From: Heyndrickxia oleronia
Lineage (GTDB): Bacteria > Bacillota > Bacilli > Bacillales > Bacillaceae_C
Direction of reading: 5' to 3'
NCBI RefSeq assembly: GCF_017809215.1
Contig: NZ_CP065424.1
Location: forward strand, 1,954,001-2,018,000
Length of the DNA: 64,000 nt
Part shown: positions 54,348-63,691 of the stretch, one piece after another
Numbering within the stretch: position 1 is the stretch's first letter
Layout: every line of letters starts with the position of its first letter
The notes under the pieces: generated by a model
Database searches by the model: none
What the model saw: only the letters and a program-made list of their open reading frames with translations
What the model was told of the DNA's origin: nothing
Program-made: the position numbers and the translations under genes

Positions 54348-55544
54348 ATGAAAGACAAAAAATATGCACAAGCTATAAAGGAACTTTCCATTCGTTTTGA
54401 TGAGGAAAATATCCCATATCATTTTTTAGATTCTACTTCCTTATATATTCAAGGGGTGGATATTCCTCATTTCAATACTATATATATAGAAGTACAGTGG
54501 GATATCATAGAAAAAGCCTATGAACTATTCTCTACAATAGAAAAGACTGACTTGAACTCAAATATAGCCATCGCATCCTTTCAGGTACAACAAGATATAT
54601 ATACCATTATTGTACAATGCCGTTATAATACGACAATTAAGACAAACCCCTATCGAATCCAAGTGACATGCGATGAACAACCAATATGGTGTATATCACT
54701 TTATAAATATTTATTTAGCGAACAAAGCGGTATAGATAGAGAAAAAATTCATAGGTACTTAGAAAATGAACATGCTAAGGTAACTAAGTTAAATGAACAA
54801 GCTTGGAATCAAAATAATTATGTAGCTTTATTAAATAGATACGGTTCTCCTCAAGAAATTGCAGAAAAAATTAGGCATAATCCAAGATGGAGGTTGCACC
54901 CATTTGATCATTATTTTGAACCAATTGCGAATAAAAAAGTTCTGCATCTTATGGGTTCCAATGGCATTAAAGCAGTAGCCCTTTCACTGCTTGGGGCAGA
55001 TGTAACCGTTGTTGATTTTTCAGAGGAAAATAAAGCTTTTGCTATGGAAATTGCGAGCCATGCCAATGTGAAAATCAACTATATCGTTTCGGACGTACTC
55101 TCACTGCCAATTGATCTTTATTTTGAGCAATTCGATGTTGTATTAATGGAACTTGGGGTTCTTCATTATTTGCTAGATATTCAGGAATTAATGAAGAAAA
55201 TTCAGCAGTTATTAAGCAAGGATGGAAAGTTTGTTCTCCATGAATTCCATCCGATTTCAACGAAACTGATTACCTCCACTGGTAAAAAGCATAAGGTGAT
55301 TGGGAATTATTTTGATCCATCCATTGTGAAAAATGAGGTTGCGTTTACAAAGCATATGCCAGAAGAGGAAAAGGCTAAACTGCAACATGTGTTACAAAGA
55401 AAGTGGACATTGGGAGAGGTAATAACAGCAGTTGCAAAGGCACCAATGCAAATAGACATTTTAGAAGAGGAACCAAATCATAAAATTCACGATATAGGAT
55501 TGCCGAAGACTTTTACATTAGTCGCAAAGAAATGCTTATGTTAA
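54348..55544 (+). CDS. Class I SAM methyltransferase with a nucleotidyltransferase-like N-terminus
   Basis: 398 residues. Residues 1-120 resemble the MNT/aminoglycoside nucleotidyltransferase fold (IPYHFLDSTSLYIQGVDIP, corresponding to the usual GGTAL-x-GxD...DID), but the catalytic DxD is replaced by NTIYIEV, so this part is probably inactive. Residues 195-310 form a Rossmann methyltransferase: KKVLHLMGSNGIKAVALSLLGADVTVVDFSEENKAFA (motif I weak, HLMGSNG), VSDVLSLPI, FDVVLMELGVLHYLLDI, and LSKDGKFVLHEFHP. Target unknown. TGATGGAGG precedes the ATG. It is 32 bp after yqxK and probably in the same operon. Confidence 0.78.
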   Translation: MKDKKYAQAIKELSIRFDEENIPYHFLDSTSLYIQGVDIPHFNTIYIEVQWDIIEKAYELFSTIEKTDLNSNIAIASFQVQQDIYTIIVQCRYNTTIKTNPYRIQVTCDEQPIWCISLYKYLFSEQSGIDREKIHRYLENEHAKVTKLNEQAWNQNNYVALLNRYGSPQEIAEKIRHNPRWRLHPFDHYFEPIANKKVLHLMGSNGIKAVALSLLGADVTVVDFSEENKAFAMEIASHANVKINYIVSDVLSLPIDLYFEQFDVVLMELGVLHYLLDIQELMKKIQQLLSKDGKFVLHEFHPISTKLITSTGKKHKVIGNYFDPSIVKNEVAFTKHMPEEEKAKLQHVLQRKWTLGEVITAVAKAPMQIDILEEEPNHKIHDIGLPKTFTLVAKKCLC

Positions 55545-55573
55545 GGGTTTGATTAATCATTCGATCTTGTAAT

Positions 55574-55599
55574 GAGGGGGGACCCCTCTAATTTTTTTT
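55574..55599 (+). terminator. Terminator of the nudF-yqxK-methyltransferase operon
   Basis: GAGGGG (55574-55579), loop GGA, CCCCTC (55583-55588), then TAATTTTTTTT. Confidence 0.85.
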
Positions 55600-55651
55600 G
55601 CAACGCCAACTTATTGATTCTATTATAATTTTTAAAAATTAGTAGATTTAA

Positions 55652-55680
55652 GGTCTATCTTTTTATTTCCTGCATAATTT
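55652..55680 (+). promoter_or_regulatory. Possible SigE promoter of spoIIM
   Basis: GGTCTATC (55652-55659), 13-bp spacer, CATAATTT (55673-55680) resembles the mother-cell SigE pattern. spoIIM is SigE-controlled in B. subtilis. Weak match. Confidence 0.35.
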
Positions 55681-55723
55681 AGTAATGAGATTATGTTACC
55701 TAGATTAATAGGAGGAAGTAAAA

Positions 55724-56374
55724 ATGCGCAGAAAAAAGTCGTTGTCTAATCCTATCATTCGCCATGTACAAGAATATTCCTCGATTTACTCATTTATTAT
55801 TGTTTTATTTTTAATGGGAGTAGTTTTTGGTGCCATTATTGTAAACAGCTTATCAATCGACCAAAAGGAAGATTTATTTTATTATTTAAATCAGTTTTTT
55901 GGGCAAATTTCGGAAGGGAAAATTGCAGCACCAACCGATTTATTTCGATTAAGTTTTCTTCATAATGTGAAATTTTTAGGTTTAATGTGGGTTTTGGGAA
56001 TCTCGATTATTGGTTTGCCACTTATTTTAGTTCTGTTATTTATTAAAGGAATTGTTGTTGGATTTTCCGTAGGATTTCTTGTCAATCAAATGGGATGGGG
56101 GGGATTCCTTCTTTCTTTTGTTACCGTATTACCACAAAATCTTTTTATCATCCCAATGTTTATTTTTATTGCAGTAGTAGCTGTAGGTGTATCCTTAAAG
56201 TTAATTCGTAAAATCTTTATTAAACAAAGTATGGGGGTTCAAATTATTCCTATGTTAACACAATATTTTATTGTGTTAATCATTGCGGTTGGTTTTATAT
56301 CCATTGCTGCAGGTGTTGAAGCGTATATTTCACCTGAATTAATGAAATCGGCAATGTCATATATTAATAGATAA
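55724..56374 (+). CDS. spoIIM: Stage II sporulation protein M
   Basis: Mother-cell membrane protein of the SpoIID-SpoIIM-SpoIIP machine that thins septal peptidoglycan and drives engulfment. 216 residues with about five transmembrane helices (IYSFIIVLFLMGVVFGAIIV; LGLMWVLGISIIGLPLILVLLF; IVVGFSVGFLV; GFLLSFVTVLPQN...; IPMLTQYFIVLIIAVGFISIAAGV). The conserved SpoIIM segment FLHNVKFLGLMWVLG is present. AGGAGGAAG precedes the ATG. It lies just before fur, as in B. subtilis. Confidence 0.94.
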   Translation: MRRKKSLSNPIIRHVQEYSSIYSFIIVLFLMGVVFGAIIVNSLSIDQKEDLFYYLNQFFGQISEGKIAAPTDLFRLSFLHNVKFLGLMWVLGISIIGLPLILVLLFIKGIVVGFSVGFLVNQMGWGGFLLSFVTVLPQNLFIIPMFIFIAVVAVGVSLKLIRKIFIKQSMGVQIIPMLTQYFIVLIIAVGFISIAAGVEAYISPELMKSAMSYINR

Positions 56375-56388
56375 TAATAATTATTATC
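56370..56388. promoter_or_regulatory. Fur-box-like palindrome at the spoIIM/fur junction
   Basis: GATAATAATAATTATTATC is a perfect 9-1-9 palindrome, resembling the TGATAATNATTATCA box read by Fur. It overlaps the spoIIM stop and lies 40 bp upstream of the fur -35, so autoregulation would need action from upstream. AT-rich palindromes arise by chance in such DNA. Confidence 0.4.
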
Positions 56389-56427
56389 AAATAAAATTTC
56401 TATTTTAGAGATTATAATAATTTTATT

Positions 56428-56455
56428 TTGCATCTTTTCTTCCTTCTGCTATAAT
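56428..56455 (+). promoter_or_regulatory. Candidate SigA promoter of fur
   Basis: TTGCAT (56428-56433), 16-bp spacer, TATAAT (56450-56455), 32 bp before the fur start. Confidence 0.55.
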
Positions 56456-56487
56456 AAAGTGGATAGTGGCGAGGGAGGATACTTCAG

Positions 56488-56943
56488 ATGGAAAGTCGTG
56501 TTGAGAGAATAAAAAAACAATTACATTCTGCAAGCTATAAGCTTACTCCACAACGTGAAGCAACCGTCCGAGTATTGCTGGAAAACGAAGAAGATCATTT
56601 AAGTGCAGAAGATGTTTACCTCCTTGTAAAAGAGAAATCGCCAGAAATCGGCCTAGCAACCGTATATCGAACACTAGAGTTATTAACGGAATTAAAGGTT
56701 GTAGATAAGATTAATTTTGGTGATGGTGTATCACGCTATGACTTAAGACAAGAGGGAGCTGCACATTTCCATCATCATTTAGTTTGTATAGAATGTGGAG
56801 CTGTAGATGAAATTCAAGAGGATTTACTCGAAGATGTTGAAGCAATTGTAGAAAGACGTTGGAACTTTAAAATTAAAGATCATCGCTTAACCTTCCATGG
56901 GATTTGCTGGCGATGCCAGGATAAAGAAAAAAGTGAAGATTGA
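56488..56943 (+). CDS. fur: Ferric uptake regulator
   Basis: Iron-dependent repressor of siderophore and iron uptake genes. 151 residues. A winged-helix DNA-binding domain (1-82) contains YKLTPQREATVRVLLENEEDHLSAEDVYLLVKE and IGLATVYRTLELLTEL (recognition helix). The dimerisation domain begins with FHHHLVCIECGAVDEI and ends with GICWRCQ, giving two CxxC structural zinc pairs. GIGLATVYRTL and HHHLVC define Fur; PerR is less likely given context (spoIIM-fur-yqzK-xerD order). GGAGG precedes the ATG. Confidence 0.94.
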   Translation: MESRVERIKKQLHSASYKLTPQREATVRVLLENEEDHLSAEDVYLLVKEKSPEIGLATVYRTLELLTELKVVDKINFGDGVSRYDLRQEGAAHFHHHLVCIECGAVDEIQEDLLEDVEAIVERRWNFKIKDHRLTFHGICWRCQDKEKSED

Positions 56944-56973
56944 AGAACCTTTTCGTGTGAAAAGGTTCTTTTA
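56943..56973 (+). terminator. Terminator of fur
   Basis: AAGAACCTTTTC (56943-56954), loop GTGT, GAAAAGGTTCTT (56959-56970), TTT. Confidence 0.9.
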
Positions 56974-57060
56974 TGTTTATTAAGTGAAAGGTATAAAAAT
57001 GGCACACTTTGGCATAGGCTTGTATAAGATAAACTAAAAAAGGATGGACTGGTCTATGTC

Positions 57061-57276
57061 ATGGTGAAGATGATTTTTCGTACGTTAAAAGTGTTTATAT
57101 TATTTACTGGATGCACATTACTCTTTTATTATGGTATTATGTGGGTAAATCAAGAATATGAGGATTATCATCGATATGATGAACCAAAAGGAACAGCGAT
57201 TAAAGTAAATTCTGTGGAAGAAAATGATTCGGGATGGTTTGATCGTTTACTATTGTTCTATTTAGATGGGGAGTAA
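57061..57276 (+). CDS. yqzK: YqzK-like small membrane protein
   Basis: 71 residues, one N-terminal transmembrane helix ([19 protein letters not shown]) followed by an acidic segment [18 protein letters not shown] and [12 protein letters not shown] at the end. Function unknown. It is conserved at this spot, between fur and xerD. Its stop overlaps the ribosome site of xerD. The ribosome site for this gene itself is weak (AAGGATGG lies about 13 bp upstream), so the exact start is uncertain. Confidence 0.8.
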   Translation: MVKMIFRTLKVFILFTGCTLLFYYGIMWVNQEYEDYHRYDEPKGTAIKVNSVEENDSGWFDRLLLFYLDGE

Positions 57277-57280
57277 TTAT

Positions 57281-58174
57281 ATGCTAGATCGTTTAAAGGA
57301 TTTCATCCATTTTATGGTGGTTGAAAAAGGATTATCAAAAAACACAATTGTGTCTTATGAAAGAGATTTAAAAAGCTATTTAACTTATATGGTTAAAGTG
57401 GAGCAAATTCAATCCTTGAATGAGATTACTAGAATACATATTGTCCACTTTTTACATCATTTAAAACAGCAGGGAAAGTCCGCTAAAACTCTAGCAAGAC
57501 ATGTTGCATCAATTCGGTCCTTTCACCAATTTCTATTAAGAGAAAAAGTAACCGAAAACGATCCTTCTGTTCATATTGAAACACCTCAAACAGAGAGAAG
57601 TCTTCCGAAAGTGCTAAGCTTAACAGAGGTTGAAGCACTATTAGATGCTCCTTCGGAAAAAGGGCCTTTACCATTAAGAGATAAAGCGATGCTAGAGCTT
57701 TTATATGCGACTGGAATTCGTGTAAGTGAACTAATAAATCTTAATCTTGATGACCTACATTTAACGATGGGGTTTGTGAGATGTATTGGAAAGGGAAATA
57801 AAGAAAGAATTATCCCAATTGGCAAAACTGCAACCGTTGTATTAGAAGAATATATAAAGGATGGCAGACCAAAACTTTCTTCGAAGCAGAGACAAACAGA
57901 AGCTTTATTCCTAAATCATCATGGAAATCGTTTAACCCGACAAGGTTTTTGGAAAATATTAAAAGGACTTGCGAAAAAGGCAAATATTGAAAAGGAGTTA
58001 ACTCCTCACACCCTCCGCCATTCATTTGCGACGCATTTATTAGAAAATGGAGCTGATTTACGAGCTGTACAGGAAATGTTAGGTCATGCAGATATTTCCA
58101 CGACACAAATTTATACGCATGTAACGAAAACAAGATTAAAGGATGTCTATGCAAAGCATCATCCACGAGCTTAA
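57281..58174 (+). CDS. xerD: Tyrosine recombinase XerD
   Basis: Chromosome-dimer resolving recombinase; works with XerC/CodV at dif. 297 residues: SAM-like core-binding domain at 1-85, catalytic domain at about 105-290 with R147 (TGIRVSEL), K171, H243-x-x-R246 (PHTLRHSF), H269 (LGHADIS) and nucleophile Y278 (TQIYTHV). All six are present. GGGGAGT at 57267-57273 sets ATG 57281; an earlier ATG at 57266 lies in that site. It is a housekeeping enzyme here rather than a mobile-element integrase, given the conserved neighbours. Confidence 0.95.
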   Translation: MLDRLKDFIHFMVVEKGLSKNTIVSYERDLKSYLTYMVKVEQIQSLNEITRIHIVHFLHHLKQQGKSAKTLARHVASIRSFHQFLLREKVTENDPSVHIETPQTERSLPKVLSLTEVEALLDAPSEKGPLPLRDKAMLELLYATGIRVSELINLNLDDLHLTMGFVRCIGKGNKERIIPIGKTATVVLEEYIKDGRPKLSSKQRQTEALFLNHHGNRLTRQGFWKILKGLAKKANIEKELTPHTLRHSFATHLLENGADLRAVQEMLGHADISTTQIYTHVTKTRLKDVYAKHHPRA

Positions 58175-58510
58175 TAGATAGGTAGAGTTTGTCTATTAAG
58201 GGGTCTGACCACACTAAAATTCTGTACCTCGTGAGAAATTAACTATTTCCTACTTGATATAGAATGATGGGGCAGACCTCTTTACTAGTTATACTAACCC
58301 TATTAAATGTTCAATCATTCAAATGTAACGTTTGATACTATTGCAGAAAAAGGAATGAATTTGATACAATATAGTTGTCAGACCTCTTACCATGAAGGGA
58401 AACATGAAAGGTTAATATAGCTCTAATTTTGAGTAACATGCATAGAAAAGGGTAATATAGTTTTGAACCTTTTGTAACCGTTTTAATCTTTAAAGAAGGG
58501 AATGAAATAA
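58175..58510. other. Intergenic region between xerD and deoB
   Basis: Contains a long imperfect inverted repeat around GGTCTGACC (58202) and CAGACCTC (58274), possibly the xerD terminator though without a clear T-run, and the cre-like site below. GACCTCTTAC-type sequence recurs at 58381. Nothing coding. Confidence 0.45.
58473..58486 (+). promoter_or_regulatory. Candidate CcpA (cre) site upstream of deoB
   Basis: TGTAACCGTTTTAA matches 13 of 14 positions of TGWAANCGNTNWCA. It ends 24 bp before deoB. Catabolite repression of the drm-pupG operon is known in B. subtilis, which supports the reading. Confidence 0.55.
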
Positions 58511-59698
58511 TTGAGTAACTATACATATAAGCGAATACATCTAATTGTAATGGATTCAGTAGGAATTGGTGAAGCTCCAGATGCTGAGAAATTTGATGAT
58601 AAAGGGTCAGATACCTTTGGTCATATTGCAGAGAAAATGAATGGACTCAACATGCCAAATATGGGGAAATTAGGACTTTCAAATATTCGGCACATTCAAG
58701 GTGTTGAAAAGGCAAATCCTCCGCTTGCATATTACACAAAAATGCAGGAAGCTTCAAATGGAAAAGATACGATGACTGGGCATTGGGAAATAATGGGGTT
58801 GAATATAGAAACTCCCTTTCAAGTCTTTCCTGAAGGCTTTCCAGCTGAATTAATCAATGAATTAGAAGAGAAATCCGGACGGAAAATTATTGGCAATAAA
58901 CCAGCTAGTGGGACAGAGATTCTTGATGAACTTGGAAAGGAACATATGGAGACAGGTGCACTAATTGTGTATACTTCTGCTGATTCAGTACTACAAATTG
59001 CTGCCCATGAAGAGATTGTCCCACTTGAAGAACTATATAAAATATGTGAGATCGCCAGGGAACTAACTTTAGATGAGAAATATATGGTTGGTCGAATTAT
59101 TGCACGTCCATTTGTCGGAGAGCCAGGTCATTTTACGAGAACTCCTAATCGACATGATTATGCATTGAAACCATTTGATCGTACAGTTATGAATGAATTA
59201 AAGGATAGTCATTTTGATGTGATTGCCTTAGGGAAAATATCCGATATTTATGATGGAGAGGGAGTAACAGAAGCAATCCGAACTAAATCGAATATGGACG
59301 GTATGGATAAATTTATCGAAACATTTGACAAAGAATTTACAGGCTTAAGCTTTTTGAACTTAGTTGATTTTGATGCGTTATATGGTCATCGACGTGATCC
59401 AATTGGTTATGGAAAAGCATTGGAAGAATATGATGCTCGTTTGCCAGAAGTTTTCGAAAAAATGAAAGATGATGATTTATTAATTATCACTGCAGACCAT
59501 GGAAATGATCCTATTCATCATGGTACCGATCATACACGCGAATATGTGCCACTGTTGATCTATTCGAAACGTTTTAAAGAGGGAAAGGAATTACCTCTAA
59601 GAAAAACTTTCGCAGATATTGGTGCAACTGTCGCTGAGAATTTCCATGTAACAATGCCAAAATACGGAACTAGCTTTTTAAAAGATATACAAGAATAG
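58511..59698 (+). CDS. deoB: Phosphopentomutase
   Basis: Interconverts (deoxy)ribose-1-phosphate and 5-phosphate in nucleoside catabolism. 395 residues, alkaline-phosphatase superfamily. Metal/phosphorylation motifs: [14 protein letters not shown] at 13-26, [13 protein letters not shown] (catalytic Thr) near residue 83, [13 protein letters not shown] near residue 283, ADHGNDP near residue 326, and [11 protein letters not shown] near residue 338. Start TTG 58511, 9 bp from AAGAAGGGA; no ATG is available in frame. It heads the deoB-punA-pdp operon. Confidence 0.94.
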   Translation: MSNYTYKRIHLIVMDSVGIGEAPDAEKFDDKGSDTFGHIAEKMNGLNMPNMGKLGLSNIRHIQGVEKANPPLAYYTKMQEASNGKDTMTGHWEIMGLNIETPFQVFPEGFPAELINELEEKSGRKIIGNKPASGTEILDELGKEHMETGALIVYTSADSVLQIAAHEEIVPLEELYKICEIARELTLDEKYMVGRIIARPFVGEPGHFTRTPNRHDYALKPFDRTVMNELKDSHFDVIALGKISDIYDGEGVTEAIRTKSNMDGMDKFIETFDKEFTGLSFLNLVDFDALYGHRRDPIGYGKALEEYDARLPEVFEKMKDDDLLIITADHGNDPIHHGTDHTREYVPLLIYSKRFKEGKELPLRKTFADIGATVAENFHVTMPKYGTSFLKDIQE

Positions 59699-59711
59699 AG
59701 GGGAACTAAGA

Positions 59712-60545
59712 GTGAATTTTCAACAAATAGAACAAGCAGTAACATATTTACAAGGTAAATATACAAAAACTCCAAGAATTGGTTTAATACTAGGATCTGG
59801 ATTAGGGGTTCTTGCAGATGAAATTGAGGATGCCGTAAAAATCCGTTATGAGGATATACCTGAATTTCCTATTTCAACAGTCGAAGGCCATGCAGGTCAA
59901 CTTGTATTTGGCTCTTTAAGTGGCAAGGAAGTAGTTGCTATGCAAGGCCGATTTCACTATTATGAGGGATATTCATTTGACCAAGTTACATTTCCTGTAA
60001 GGGTTATGAAGGAACTGGGAGTTGAAGTCCTAGTCGTTACGAATGCTGCAGGTGGGGTAAATGAAACTTATGAACCAGGGGATTTAATGATTATTTCAGA
60101 TCATATTAATAATATGGGAAGTAACCCACTTATTGGTCCAAATGACAATCGATTTGGTGCTCGTTTCCCTGATATGTCTGAGCCGTATAATAAGGAATTA
60201 CGTTTAATCGCACGTAATGTTGCAGAAAAGTTAAATATTCGAATCCAAGAAGGAGTATATGTTGGAAATACAGGACCTACATATGAAACTCCGGCAGAGG
60301 TTAGAATGATCCGTACGTTTGGGGGAGATGCAGTTGGAATGTCAACTGTTCCTGAAGTAATCGTAGCAAAACATGCTGGGCTAAAGATATTAGGAATTTC
60401 CTGTATATCAAACATGGCTTCTGGGATATTAGATCAGCCTTTAACTCATGATGAAGTAATAGAAACAACAGAAAAGGTTCGAAAAGATTTCTTACTTTTT
60501 GTAAAAGAAATTGTTAAAAATATAAAAGTTGGTGAACCAAAATGA
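59712..60545 (+). CDS. punA: Purine-nucleoside phosphorylase
   Basis: Phosphorolysis of purine (deoxy)nucleosides to base and sugar-1-phosphate. 277 residues, trimeric PNP family: [16 protein letters not shown] near residue 24, [27 protein letters not shown] near residue 80, [20 protein letters not shown] near residue 111, [30 protein letters not shown] near residue 190. GTG start with GAGGGG upstream, 13 bp after deoB. The stop codon overlaps the pdp start (ATGA). Confidence 0.95.
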   Translation: MNFQQIEQAVTYLQGKYTKTPRIGLILGSGLGVLADEIEDAVKIRYEDIPEFPISTVEGHAGQLVFGSLSGKEVVAMQGRFHYYEGYSFDQVTFPVRVMKELGVEVLVVTNAAGGVNETYEPGDLMIISDHINNMGSNPLIGPNDNRFGARFPDMSEPYNKELRLIARNVAEKLNIRIQEGVYVGNTGPTYETPAEVRMIRTFGGDAVGMSTVPEVIVAKHAGLKILGISCISNMASGILDQPLTHDEVIETTEKVRKDFLLFVKEIVKNIKVGEPK

Positions 60546-61846
60546 GAATGGTAGATTTGATAGAAAAAAAACGTGATGGGAAAGAGTTAACAACAGAAGA
60601 AATCCAATTCATTATTGAAGGATATACCAATAACTCCATTCCAGATTATCAAATGAGCGCTATGACTATGGCGATCTATTTCCAAGGGATGAATGAACGT
60701 GAACGTGCAGAATTAACAATGGCTATGGTCAATTCAGGTGATACGATTGATCTATCTGCCATTGATGGAGTAAAGGTTGATAAACACTCTACTGGAGGAG
60801 TAGGGGATACTACAACTTTAGTTTTAGGGCCTTTAGTTGCTGCATTAGGAGTACCTGTGGCGAAAATGAGTGGAAGAGGCTTAGGACATACAGGTGGTAC
60901 GATTGATAAACTTGAAGCAGTAAAAGGATTTCATGTAGAAATTGAAAATGATGAATTTATCCGCCTGGTAAATGAAAATAAAATTGCAGTAATAGGGCAA
61001 AGCGGAAATTTAACACCAGCAGATAAAAAGCTCTATGCTTTAAGAGACGTAACAGGAACGGTGAATAGTATCCCGTTAATCGCAAGCTCCATCATGAGTA
61101 AAAAAATTGCTGCTGGTGCAGATGCTATTTGCTTAGATGTTAAAACAGGTGCAGGAGCATTTATGAAAACACTGGATGATTCTAGAGAGCTTGCCAAAGC
61201 GATGGTTAGTATTGGGAATAATGTTGGCAGAAAAACGATGGCTGTTATTTCTGATATGAGTCAACCACTTGGTTTTGCGATAGGGAATGCTTTAGAAGTT
61301 AAAGAAGCAATAGATACATTACGTGGAGATGGACCAGAAGATTTAACAGAATTATGTCTTACATTAGGTAGTCATATGGTTTATTTAGCTGGGCAAGCAG
61401 CTACACTAGATGAAGCACGTAATAAGTTAAATGAAGTGATTTCCAATGGGAAAGCATTGGAGACGTTTAAAATCTTTTTACAATCGCAAGGCGGAGATCC
61501 TGAAGTTGTAGATGATCCAGCAAAATTACCTCAAGCGAAATATATCATTGAATTGGAAGCTACAGAGGATGGGTATATTTCTGAAATCGTTGCTGATGAA
61601 ATTGGTACAGCTGCTATGATGTTAGGAGCTGGTCGTGCAACAAAAGAATCAATCATCGATCTAGCTGTTGGGATTGTACTGAAGAAAAAAATTGGAGATC
61701 AAGTGAAAAAAGGTGAATCACTTTTAACTATTCATTCAAACCAAGAACAAATTGAAGAAGTGAAGCAGATCCTTTACAAAAATATTAAAATTTCTAAAGA
61801 AAAAGTACCTGCACCAATACTCGTTCATGAGGAAATTACACATTAA
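60542..61846 (+). CDS. pdp: Pyrimidine-nucleoside phosphorylase
   Basis: Cleaves uridine, thymidine and deoxyuridine with phosphate. 434 residues: helical alpha domain at 1-65, then the alpha/beta domain with [16 protein letters not shown] near residue 80, [19 protein letters not shown] near residue 107, [12 protein letters not shown] near residue 196, and a C-terminal biotinyl-like domain ([22 protein letters not shown]). ATG overlaps the punA stop by four bases. In B. subtilis pdp belongs to the dra operon; here it follows punA, as in several other Bacillus groups. Confidence 0.95.
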   Translation: MRMVDLIEKKRDGKELTTEEIQFIIEGYTNNSIPDYQMSAMTMAIYFQGMNERERAELTMAMVNSGDTIDLSAIDGVKVDKHSTGGVGDTTTLVLGPLVAALGVPVAKMSGRGLGHTGGTIDKLEAVKGFHVEIENDEFIRLVNENKIAVIGQSGNLTPADKKLYALRDVTGTVNSIPLIASSIMSKKIAAGADAICLDVKTGAGAFMKTLDDSRELAKAMVSIGNNVGRKTMAVISDMSQPLGFAIGNALEVKEAIDTLRGDGPEDLTELCLTLGSHMVYLAGQAATLDEARNKLNEVISNGKALETFKIFLQSQGGDPEVVDDPAKLPQAKYIIELEATEDGYISEIVADEIGTAAMMLGAGRATKESIIDLAVGIVLKKKIGDQVKKGESLLTIHSNQEQIEEVKQILYKNIKISKEKVPAPILVHEEITH

Positions 61847-61875
61847 TTAGACATCAATTACCCGCTATATTGTTT

Positions 61876-61924
61876 AACAGTGGTCGATTCGTGATGAACA
61901 CACGGATTGACCACTGTTTTTTTA
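61876..61924 (+). terminator. Terminator of the deoB-punA-pdp operon
   Basis: AACAGTGGTC (61876-61885) pairs with GACCACTGTT (61909-61918), with an inner CGTG/CACG stem, then T-run. Confidence 0.9.
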
Positions 61925-61944
61925 TTTATGAAATAGGGAATCAT

Positions 61945-61974
61945 TGTATAAAAATACTAGAGATGGAAAAAATG
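61945..61974 (+). promoter_or_regulatory. Candidate SigF (forespore) promoter of dacF
   Basis: TGTATA (61945-61950), 14-bp spacer, GGAAAAAATG (61965-61974) fits the SigF pattern GYWTA/GGNRANANTW with one deviation. dacF is SigF-dependent in B. subtilis. Confidence 0.55.
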
Positions 61975-62020
61975 GTGCTATGTATCGTGTTAAAAGAAGA
62001 ACAATGATGGAGGGGTCAAG

Positions 62021-63184
62021 ATGAAAAAAATATTTAGTTCAATAATATGCTTATTGTTATTGACTGCAACGATTTCATTACCTGCATTTGCAGCTGAAAA
62101 ATCAACAGAATTAGCTGCAGACGCAAAATCAGCAATATTAATTGAGCGTGATACAGGTAGTATATTATACGATAAGAATAGTCATGAAAAGCTACCACCC
62201 GCTTCAATGACGAAAATTATGACCATGATACTAATCATGGAAGCTCTTGAACAAAATAAGCTATCAATGAACGAAAAAGTTCGGACGAGTGAATATGCAG
62301 CTTCTATGGGAGGATCACAGATTTTTCTTGAGACTGGTGAGGAAATGACTGTCGAAGAAATGCTTAGAGGTATTTCTATCGGGTCAGCTAACGATGCTTC
62401 CGTTGCGATGGCAGAAAAGATAGCTGGCAGTGAAGAAGAATTTGTTGACATGATGAATAAAAAAGTAAAAGAGCTTGGACTTAAAGATACAAAGTTTCAA
62501 AATGCAACAGGTTTACCTGAGAAGGATCATTATAGTTCAGCCTATGATATGGCAATGATGGCGAAAGAGTTATTAAGACATGAAAATATCACGAAATTTA
62601 CAGGTACATATGAATCCTATTTACGTGAAAGTACCGACAAGAAGTTTTGGTTAGTTAATACAAATAAGCTTGTAAAGTTTTATCCTGGTGTTGATGGTTT
62701 GAAAACAGGATTTACAAATGAAGCAAAGTTTTGTTTAACAGCAACTGCAAAAAAGAATGGTATGCGTGTAGTCGCAGTGGTTTTTGGAGCACCTTCTACG
62801 AAAGTAAGAAATGCTCAAGTATCTAAAATGCTAGATTATGCTTTTGCAAAATATGTCACTCATCCGATATATAAAAAAGGGCAATCACTTGCAGAAGTAA
62901 AAGTAAGTAAAGGTGATACAAAGAAAATTCAATCATTAACAAGTGAACCGATCTCTGTATTAACTAAAAAAGGAGAAAAAATAGAAAGTATAAAGAAAAC
63001 AATAAAACTAAATGAAAATCTAAAAGCACCGGTTAAAAAGGGCGATAAGATTGGGACCATTACAATTAAAAAAGACGGAAAGGTATTAGCAAAATCAAAT
63101 CTAATAGCTAGTAAAGATGTAAAGCAAGCTGGATGGTGGAAGCTATTTAAGCGTTCATTTGGTATGTTCAATAAAACAAATTAA
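62021..63184 (+). CDS. dacF: Sporulation D-alanyl-D-alanine carboxypeptidase DacF
   Basis: Penicillin-binding protein of family S11 that trims cortex/germ-wall peptides from the forespore side. 387 residues: signal peptide 1-25 (FSSIICLLLLTATISLPAFA), active-site SMTK (S62, K65), the SAN motif in SIGSANDASVAMAE near residue 123, and KTG in DGLKTGFTNEA near residue 227. The C-terminal beta domain has an amphipathic helix at the end (GWWKLFKRSFGMF), the usual membrane attachment. GGAGGGG precedes the ATG. It lies directly upstream of spoIIA, as in B. subtilis. Confidence 0.94.
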   Translation: MKKIFSSIICLLLLTATISLPAFAAEKSTELAADAKSAILIERDTGSILYDKNSHEKLPPASMTKIMTMILIMEALEQNKLSMNEKVRTSEYAASMGGSQIFLETGEEMTVEEMLRGISIGSANDASVAMAEKIAGSEEEFVDMMNKKVKELGLKDTKFQNATGLPEKDHYSSAYDMAMMAKELLRHENITKFTGTYESYLRESTDKKFWLVNTNKLVKFYPGVDGLKTGFTNEAKFCLTATAKKNGMRVVAVVFGAPSTKVRNAQVSKMLDYAFAKYVTHPIYKKGQSLAEVKVSKGDTKKIQSLTSEPISVLTKKGEKIESIKKTIKLNENLKAPVKKGDKIGTITIKKDGKVLAKSNLIASKDVKQAGWWKLFKRSFGMFNKTN

Positions 63185-63274
63185 TAAAAATATCATTAAT
63201 TGTAATTTATTGTTTGATTGAATAACGTCGAAGAGGGACTAATTATGACGATATCCTTCTAGTTTTGTCATGAA

Positions 63275-63304
63275 GAAGGAAAACAGGGTTTTAAAGGCGA
63301 ATTG
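63275..63304 (+). promoter_or_regulatory. Candidate SigH promoter of the spoIIA operon
   Basis: GAAGGAAAA (63275-63283), 12-bp spacer, GGCGAATTG (63296-63304) fits RNAGGAWWW-N12-RNNGAATWW in all but the last base. A possible Spo0A box CGTCGAA (63226-63232, consensus TGTCGAA) lies upstream. Both agree with the known SigH/Spo0A control of spoIIA. Confidence 0.65.
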
Positions 63305-63337
63305 ACTCACTATAAAGAAAGAAGGAGGAAATAAATA

Positions 63338-63688
63338 GTGAGTCTATTAATCGATTTGGAAGTCAAACAAAAGGTTCTATGCATTCGATTAAGTGGTGAA
63401 TTGGATCATCATTCTGCTGAAAGCTTAAGAGAAAATGTGAATCAAGCAATTGAAAACTATCAAATACAGCATCTTGTATTAAATTTAGAACAATTAACAT
63501 TTATGGATAGTTCGGGTTTAGGAGTAATCTTAGGCAGATATAAACAAATAAAACAAAAAAACGGTGAAATGGTTGTTTGCGCAATCTCTCCTGCAGTAAA
63601 GAGGCTTTTTGAAATGTCGGGTCTATTTAAAATTATTAGACTTGATGAGTCAGAAAAATTTGCTTTAGAAAGATTGGGGGTTGCGTAA
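63338..63688 (+). CDS. spoIIAA: Anti-sigma F factor antagonist SpoIIAA
   Basis: STAS-domain protein that, when unphosphorylated, takes SpoIIAB off SigF in the forespore. 116 residues. The phosphorylated serine S58 lies in [16 protein letters not shown]; the N-terminal strand reads [19 protein letters not shown] start, 6 bp after AAGGAGGA. First gene of the operon; spoIIAB follows after 3 bp. The frame is full length and ordinary. Confidence 0.96.
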   Translation: MSLLIDLEVKQKVLCIRLSGELDHHSAESLRENVNQAIENYQIQHLVLNLEQLTFMDSSGLGVILGRYKQIKQKNGEMVVCAISPAVKRLFEMSGLFKIIRLDESEKFALERLGVA

Positions 63689-63691
63689 ATA

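Noticed and set aside
57281..58174. Integrase of a mobile element
   Set aside because: The tyrosine recombinase sits in the conserved fur-yqzK-xerD-deoB order and has XerD length and motifs; no attachment sites or phage genes.
57810..58214. 134-codon minus-strand frame over xerD
   Set aside because: Covers the XerD catalytic motifs in antisense; a shadow.
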